Shown here: positions 32,176 to 36,929 of the stretch, piece after piece | How the letters are laid out: each line of letters starts with the position of its first letter | How positions within the stretch are numbered: position 1 is the stretch's first letter | Source: Candidatus Omnitrophota bacterium | GTDB lineage: Bacteria; Omnitrophota; Omnitrophia; Omnitrophales; JACQQS01 | Reading direction: 5' to 3' | Length of the DNA stretch: 36,929 nucleotides | Assembly: GCA_016206925.1 (NCBI GenBank) | Contig: JACQQS010000019.1 | Location: 1 to 36,929 of the forward strand | The notes under the pieces: model-generated | Databases searched by the model: none | Told to the model about the DNA's origin: nothing | The model's input: the letters and a program-made list of their open reading frames with translations, nothing else | Position numbers and translations under genes: made by a program

Positions 32176-33485
32176 TGATCGATCGCGAAATAAAAGCCCG
32201 ATTTGAAGAGTTTTCTTTATCAGGAATCAAACCACAGGATTCTTCTGTTGTAATTCCTACGGTTAGCGGAACAAGATTCTCCAGATACGGGACACATGCG
32301 TATTATTTCTTAAATTTCAAAACGCAAAAAGCAACGTGCGTCAAAATAAGGCATAGAGACATTATTTTCCCGGGCCTCAAAAAGTTAGCGAAAGCCAATT
32401 ACAAACAGCATCAGTTTCTTTCCAGACCGCGTCTTTTATTCCAAAGCTATCACTATGGATTTAATTTTCTTGAACAAATCATGCTGATGACGGTTCCTCA
32501 CACTGTGACGGAAATCGGCATCGGCAAATTTATCATCAGCTTATGGTCTTATTTTGGGTATCTTGTAATCGATCTCAAACAAAAAACAGTTGTCTACCGC
32601 ATGATGGATGAAAATGACGAAAATCATATATTTGGTTCAAAGCAATGGCATGAAGCTGATTCGGACTCTCTGTACTACATGACCTATTCTTTGAAAGACT
32701 CGCTCAAGAAGGTTAGCGATCCCACCGAAAAGGTTTTTAGCCGTATTTTAAAACAAGTAATTCTAACGAGCGATATGAAGGAGGTGTGGTCGGGATATTT
32801 TGCAGATTACATGCACGACATTCTTATCAGTAAGAATGCGCGCTACTTAGTTGCTTGTGAGTTAGGCAGATTTACAGATAAGAATAAGAATCTCATTCCA
32901 TCCAAAGCGCTCATACTGGACATGCAGAGCAAAAGAGAATGGATTGTTTCCGTTGTAGCTAATGCGGCGCACGCTCAGTTCGATCCGGATGACCCCGAAA
33001 CCGTTTACTTCTCAAACCATAATTTCCAATTTGTTCATACTCCATTATTGGACTTATTCAAAAAAGGGGCATACTCCCTTAAGTTCTTGGGACCTGCATC
33101 TGTTCATAAATTCCGTCTCACCCCTGAAGGACCGAAAGAGATGGGGGCTTTCAACGAACCGGATCTTTTCAGGCTAACGAATTTCCATGTTTTTAAGCAT
33201 CACGGTCAGAAAATACTTGCCGCCATGGGGGCGCCAAATTTTATTTTTATCGCTGATGCTGAACATATGAGGTTGATCAAGAAAATCGAAGTCAAGAATC
33301 CTTACCCTGCCTCTTATATCGGGACTTTCACACCTTCCCTAGATGGCGAAAAGCTTTATATCCAGACCACAAGAGCATTCCAAATCTTAGATCTTACAAG
33401 CGGCAAGCCTGATTTTATTCGCAATTACGATTTCAATCACACATGTTCTAATCACATGATGGCGTCAAGAAATATAGACTGGTAA
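32175..33485 (+). CDS. unrecognised protein, probable beta-propeller with conserved-looking histidines
   Basis: I do not recognise this 436-residue protein. There is no signal peptide or membrane segment. Repeated short strands separated by turns (e.g. KYLVACELG-type, YVVIDL, KLYIQTTRAFQILDL) and Asp/Gly-rich hairpins (FTPSLDGEKLYI, QFDPDDPETVYFS) look like propeller blades. Histidines occur at His214, His266, His282, His338, His342-343, His422 and His427, one per putative blade and about 50-80 apart, reminiscent of metal-binding carotenoid-cleavage or oligogalacturonate-lyase-type propellers. Codon overlap with its neighbours makes it part of the cluster. Confidence 0.6.
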   Translation: MIDREIKARFEEFSLSGIKPQDSSVVIPTVSGTRFSRYGTHAYYFLNFKTQKATCVKIRHRDIIFPGLKKLAKANYKQHQFLSRPRLLFQSYHYGFNFLEQIMLMTVPHTVTEIGIGKFIISLWSYFGYLVIDLKQKTVVYRMMDENDENHIFGSKQWHEADSDSLYYMTYSLKDSLKKVSDPTEKVFSRILKQVILTSDMKEVWSGYFADYMHDILISKNARYLVACELGRFTDKNKNLIPSKALILDMQSKREWIVSVVANAAHAQFDPDDPETVYFSNHNFQFVHTPLLDLFKKGAYSLKFLGPASVHKFRLTPEGPKEMGAFNEPDLFRLTNFHVFKHHGQKILAAMGAPNFIFIADAEHMRLIKKIEVKNPYPASYIGTFTPSLDGEKLYIQTTRAFQILDLTSGKPDFIRNYDFNHTCSNHMMASRNIDW

Positions 33486-33496
33486 AAGGGGGTCGT

Positions 33497-34672
33497 ATGT
33501 TGATTCATTGGGATCACGGCATATCAGTCGAAGTATGTGAAATGAAATATCGCAAATGGAAAGCCGCGTATATCACGGTATTGCCGAATAAACCCATCCA
33601 GAAAGACACGACTATCCGCTTTTTGTTTTCAAGGCTGTACCAGTTTTTGAGAAAGGAAAAGATCCAGATTCTTCTAGAGAAAGTCTACGGCCTGGCTTCG
33701 TTACGCACAGGTATCTCAGCTATTCGGGCTCACTCCATTCGAGCTCACTATAAAACGGCGGACATTCCTTTTACTTACATCGGAAGCAATCCATGTATCG
33801 GCGGGAAAATCGCCGGCGTTCAAATCATAGGGGTTGTGCAATCGGACAAAAGTATCAACGTGGATACGATTTTCTTTGATTCGCAGCCCATAGGCCGTGT
33901 ACTCGAAACCAGATCTTTTAGAGGGATTTATCTATCGGGAATCTCGGGTCTACGCAGAGGCGATAAATCTCTAGAGCAATCGCCTGCGAAGCAGACGGAA
34001 TACATTATCGAACAGTGCCGGGACATTTTTCGTCGCTTTGGGCTTACGGCGCAGAATATTGTTAGAACCTGGATATATTTTCCGAGAATTCTGCACTGGT
34101 ATAAACAGTTTAATAAGATCCGGGCAAAATACTTTCAGGAATTTGGTTTGATCTCAAGAGACAAGCACTATTTGCCTGCCAGCACCGGCATTCAAGGCCG
34201 AGGTAGACCCGACGAAGAAATTTTTATTGATCTAATCGGGTTTTCCCCCAAGAAAAAACGCATCGGATCTGTGTCTAATATGAGAAGCAAACGTCAAAAT
34301 GAGGCTAGAAAATATGGAGCCACATTTTCCCGGGGGGTTGAAATTAAAATCGATCAAGCCTCGCTTCTTCATATCTCAGGGACAGCCAGTATCAATCCTA
34401 AAGGCGAAACGATTTATTTGCACGATGAGCAAGGACAAATCACGGAAACCTTGATCAATATAGGAGCTTTGCTTGAAACCAAAGAAGTGCATCTGCGTGA
34501 TATGGTTTTGACCACAGCCTATTGTAAAAATAAAAAAGTGTATGAAACTTTTCGAGATATCACAAAATATCTGGGGTTGGACGGAATTCCGTTTGTCCCA
34601 GTTTATGCTGATGTCTGCCGGAACGATCTTCTTTTTGAAATCGACGGAATCGCTGTAAAACAACGAAATTAA
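33497..34672 (+). CDS. chorismatase-like protein (FkbO/Hyg5/XanB2 type, RidA fold)
   Basis: The 391-residue protein has the two-part layout of chorismatases. An N-terminal pseudo-RidA part (about 1-150) has FTYIGSNPCIGG. The middle has the block RTWIYFPRILHWYKQFNKIRAKYF and LPASTGIQG. The C-terminal RidA-like domain has KYGATFSRGVEI and LHISGTASINPKG. Family members split chorismate into 3- or 4-hydroxybenzoate or a dihydroxycyclohexadienoate with release of pyruvate. A strong ribosome site (AAGGGGG) lies before the ATG. Whether the catalytic residues are kept cannot be decided without alignment; a non-enzymatic or different ketoacid role is possible. Confidence 0.75.
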   Translation: MLIHWDHGISVEVCEMKYRKWKAAYITVLPNKPIQKDTTIRFLFSRLYQFLRKEKIQILLEKVYGLASLRTGISAIRAHSIRAHYKTADIPFTYIGSNPCIGGKIAGVQIIGVVQSDKSINVDTIFFDSQPIGRVLETRSFRGIYLSGISGLRRGDKSLEQSPAKQTEYIIEQCRDIFRRFGLTAQNIVRTWIYFPRILHWYKQFNKIRAKYFQEFGLISRDKHYLPASTGIQGRGRPDEEIFIDLIGFSPKKKRIGSVSNMRSKRQNEARKYGATFSRGVEIKIDQASLLHISGTASINPKGETIYLHDEQGQITETLINIGALLETKEVHLRDMVLTTAYCKNKKVYETFRDITKYLGLDGIPFVPVYADVCRNDLLFEIDGIAVKQRN

Positions 34673-34691
34673 AACCAATGCTCTCTTGTCA

Positions 34692-36800
34692 ATGAAACGA
34701 AGATCGGGGATCACATCCCTTTTTAAGAATCATGATTTTTTAAAGCTTTGGATAGGTCAGATCATCTCCTATCTTGGAGATCGCGTTGCTCAAATGGCAC
34801 TCCTCGGATGGCTTATTCTCTCTCATCAGGAAACGGGTTCCGAGATGTCCAAGATCACATTTCTTATCATATTCCCATCTTTTTTATTCGGGCAATTTGC
34901 TGGCGCATTATCCGATAAATTCCCGAGAAAGTGGGTCATGGTTTCGAGTGACTTCACTCGCGCAATCCTTGTTTTCTTACATGCACTACTCATTTATAAG
35001 ACAGCTTCGTCTCCGTATTGGATCTACGCCATCATTTTTATGGTGGGCACTTGCTCAGCATTCTTTTACCCGGCGAAACTTGCGGCAATCCCAAGCCTCG
35101 TAAAGGCTGAAGAACTTCAAGCAGCCAATGCTGTAACTTCTGGATCAGGTGTTATCGCAACTTTGATCGGGACTTATTTTGCAGGCATTTTGATTGAAAG
35201 TTGGGGACCGCGGATAGGTCTTTTGATCAATAGTGCCACTTATATTATTTCCGGTCTTGCGATTCTTTGGATTTGCCCAACGTTAAGCCCTGATTTTTCG
35301 AGCCAAGTATCTGAATCTACGTTGGTGTTTGATTGCAAATCAGTCTGGCAATATTTGAAAAACCATAAAAGAGCTTGGCGCTGGATGCTTCTTTCATGCG
35401 TGTTGTCTCTTTTATCCTCTTTTTTTTACATCTCTCTCACAGTCTTAGCCGTCGATTATTTCAAACTGGGAACCGAAGGCGTTGGTCGGCTTCTGACAAT
35501 GCTTGGCGTTGGAATGATAGCAGGATCGTTTGCTGCCATTTGGTTGAAGAAATGGTTGAAGACAAATGCATTGATTATTCTTGCCTTTTTGATCATTTTT
35601 CTTACCACAGCGACCGTCCCTATGGTTACGTCATTTTCAAAGGCTTGGGTTTGGCTGATACTTCTCGGGTCTTCTAACGCAGTCATCTTGATTACTGTTG
35701 ATACGCTCCTTCAACGAGCTACTCCCAATCGCTTCCGCGGAAAAGTGTTCGGATTTCGTTCGGTTTTGACCAACGGTGTTTCTCTTTTATCTCTACTGGC
35801 AGTCAGCCAGCTTTTGAAGATCGCTTCTCCATTCATTGTTTTCAAAATCCTTTCTTTCGTCAGCTTGAGCTTGGCCTTCTTGATTTTGCTCATAGATACG
35901 AGCTTCTCTTATCAAGTAGGGCGCTTTCTCATTCGGATGTTTCTGCGCTTATTCTTTTCGTTTGAGGTCGAAGGTGAAGAACACTTAAAGTATCAAAGCA
36001 AGGTTATTGTTGCTGGAAATCACACGGGTTTCTTAGACATTCCTATTCTCGTCGCAGCTTTTAACAGGCCCATTCGATTTTTGGCGGCTCAAGGTGTATT
36101 GAGTTGGCCCGTCATTGGCTGGATTGTTCGGCTTGTTGGTGTGATACCGGTGGTGAAAGGCAGAGGCGATAAAAATTTAGCGGTAGCTATTGAGGAACTA
36201 AAACGTGGAAAAGTTGTAGGCATTTTCCCAGAAGGTGAATTAAGTCGAGACGGGAGAATAGGCCTCTTCCGCCGAGGCGTCGCTCGGCTTCAGACCGAAT
36301 CCCACGCTCCCATTGTCCCCTTTGTGATTCAGGGAGGCTATGAGGCTTGGCCTTGGGGACGCTGGTTTCCAAAGCCACGCAAACTGATCCTTCAATTCGG
36401 CCAACCGATTCCACGCCAGGACAAAGATGAAAAAGAACTGGTCAAAGACATTCAACATCGCATCGAGTTCATGAAGTCTGCTCTGGAGCGACGTGAGCAA
36501 GCAAAAAAAGATAGAATCTATCAGGAAAGTGTTCTCTCGCTTTTGCAATCTAAATCAGACGTGTACGGCGCTCGTACGGCGCTTTTTCTGAAGGAAGAAT
36601 TTCATTGGAAGGAGCTCACTTATAGCGAACTTTCAAGAAAAGCCCGTCTGCTTGCGAGTCATTTGATTGAACGGGGAATTCAACAGGGAGATCGTGTTGC
36701 CATTCTTTCTGAATCAAGACCGGAATGGGGCATTGCTTTGTTTGGAGTCATTCGCGCGGGAGCGATTTTCGTTCCCCTCGATATCAAATTAACTCAATGA
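34692..36800 (+). pseudogene. MFS transporter - acyltransferase - AMP-ligase fusion, truncated
   Basis: Residues 1-400 are a major facilitator transporter with about 11-12 TM segments (LplT-like). Residues about 415-600 are a PlsC acyltransferase with the HX4D motif (His444, Asp449 in NHTGFLDIP) and PEGELSRDG (near 513). From about 605 the start of an AMP-binding domain appears (LTYSELSRKARLLASHLIERG, SRPEWGIALFGVIRAGAIFVPLD). It stops at 702 residues, about 100 into a domain that is normally over 400 long. The family (Aas-like) recycles lysophospholipids or activates fatty acids. The start used is ATG 34692; TTG 34686 is also in frame. The cut coincides with the IS-like sequence that follows. 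Confidence 0.88.
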
Positions 36801-36868
36801 TAGGTAAGCCACTGGTTTGACCAGTGAGACTTGAAAAGGCTTGGCCTTACAGAAGGAAGTATAAAATA

Positions 36869-36913
36869 TCCTCCTCCGTGGCAAAGACGGTTGTGAGAAA
36901 CCACAGAGGAGGA
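36869..36913 (+). promoter_or_regulatory. hairpin that buries the ribosome site of the last gene
   Basis: TCCTCCTC-C-GTGG (36869-36881) pairs with CCAC-A-GAGGAGGA (36901-36913): 12 pairs and one mismatch around a 19-nt loop. The strong Shine-Dalgarno GAGGAGGA lies inside the stem, five bases from the ATG at 36918. Translation of a read-through transcript would be blocked. Confidence 0.6.
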
Positions 36914-36917
36914 TTGG

Positions 36918-36929
36918 ATGGAAACGTAC
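36918..36929 (+). CDS. start of an unidentified gene (probably a transposase), partial
   Basis: Only ATG and three further codons (METY) lie in the window. The call rests on a strong Shine-Dalgarno sequence five bases before the ATG and on the preceding hairpins. METY followed by an I/V-G-x-D start would be expected for an IS110-family transposase, but the sequence ends here. Confidence 0.35.

Larger units (their letters stand above)
36801..36929 (+). mobile_element. left end of a probable insertion sequence, cut by the window edge
   Basis: Directly after the truncated gene come a perfect hairpin CACTGG-TTTGA-CCAGTG (36810-36826), a smaller AAGGC/GCCTT hairpin (36836-36848), an outer GTAAG/CTTAC match, a TATAAA-like box (36860) and a 12-bp stem that covers a ribosome site. 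The reading frame at 36918 begins METY, as in several IS110-family transposases, and the structured non-coding left end would fit that family's bridge-RNA region. Only four codons of the gene are visible, so the family is a guess. Confidence 0.45.

Overview
This is a chromosomal segment from a Gram-negative (diderm, LPS-making) bacterium of medium GC. It carries lipid A, heptose, LPS-export and BAM genes. It also carries an LpxC-FabZ fusion, an LpxI-type lipid A hydrolase, ISAzo13-type transposon debris and MshEN-type pilus/secretion ATPase sequence. The fusion plus gene order suggests an uncultivated lineage such as Omnitrophota or another PVC- or Bacteroidota-related group. That placement is an inference; no 16S rRNA is present.

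Layout. 1-3395: a translation/replication operon, rpsF-ssb-rpsR-rplI-dnaB. 3399-9414: an envelope operon, bamA-skp-lpxC/fabZ-lpxA-lpxI, lacking lpxD, followed without a gap by a GAF/AAA+ sigma-54 activator (9415-11028). 11029-11370: an intergenic region holding a convincing 6S RNA with its own promoter, directly upstream of rarA; a GspE/PilB-type ATPase overlaps the end of rarA. 14420-15351: a small secreted protein, then a consensus promoter driving a short orphan structured RNA with a strong terminator, then a perfect 22-nt palindrome in front of a DUF1844 gene. 15352-19808: DUF1844, a UPF0104 membrane protein, Trm112-like, aroQ, accB, accC and an AmaP-like protein, mostly tightly packed or overlapping. 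19863-24723: a phosphofructokinase with pyrophosphate-type active-site residues, gmhA, rfaE2, thiE, a PfkB kinase and an LptF/G permease. Then tRNA-Gly(CCC), a structured leader, dusB, a small membrane protein, lipA, a secreted DUF547 protein and a glutaredoxin.

At 28225-28663 the housekeeping region stops in mobile debris: a TA-flanked, MITE-like 172-bp element next to a relic of an ISAzo13-family transposase. Beyond it (28664-36800) lies a compact same-strand cluster that looks like an undescribed small-molecule pathway. It encodes a heme-oxygenase-like diiron oxidase (CADD-like), an enolase-superfamily epimerase/cycloisomerase, a GH3-type acyl-amido synthetase, a His-rich probable beta-propeller of unknown function, a chorismatase-like (FkbO/Hyg5/XanB2-type) protein, and an MFS-PlsC-AMP-ligase fusion. 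The last gene is cut off inside its AMP-binding domain. The sequence after the cut looks like the hairpin-rich left end of an insertion sequence whose gene starts at 36918.

All genes are on the + strand. Coordinates, motifs and base pairings were read by eye; family assignments come from motif recognition without database searches.
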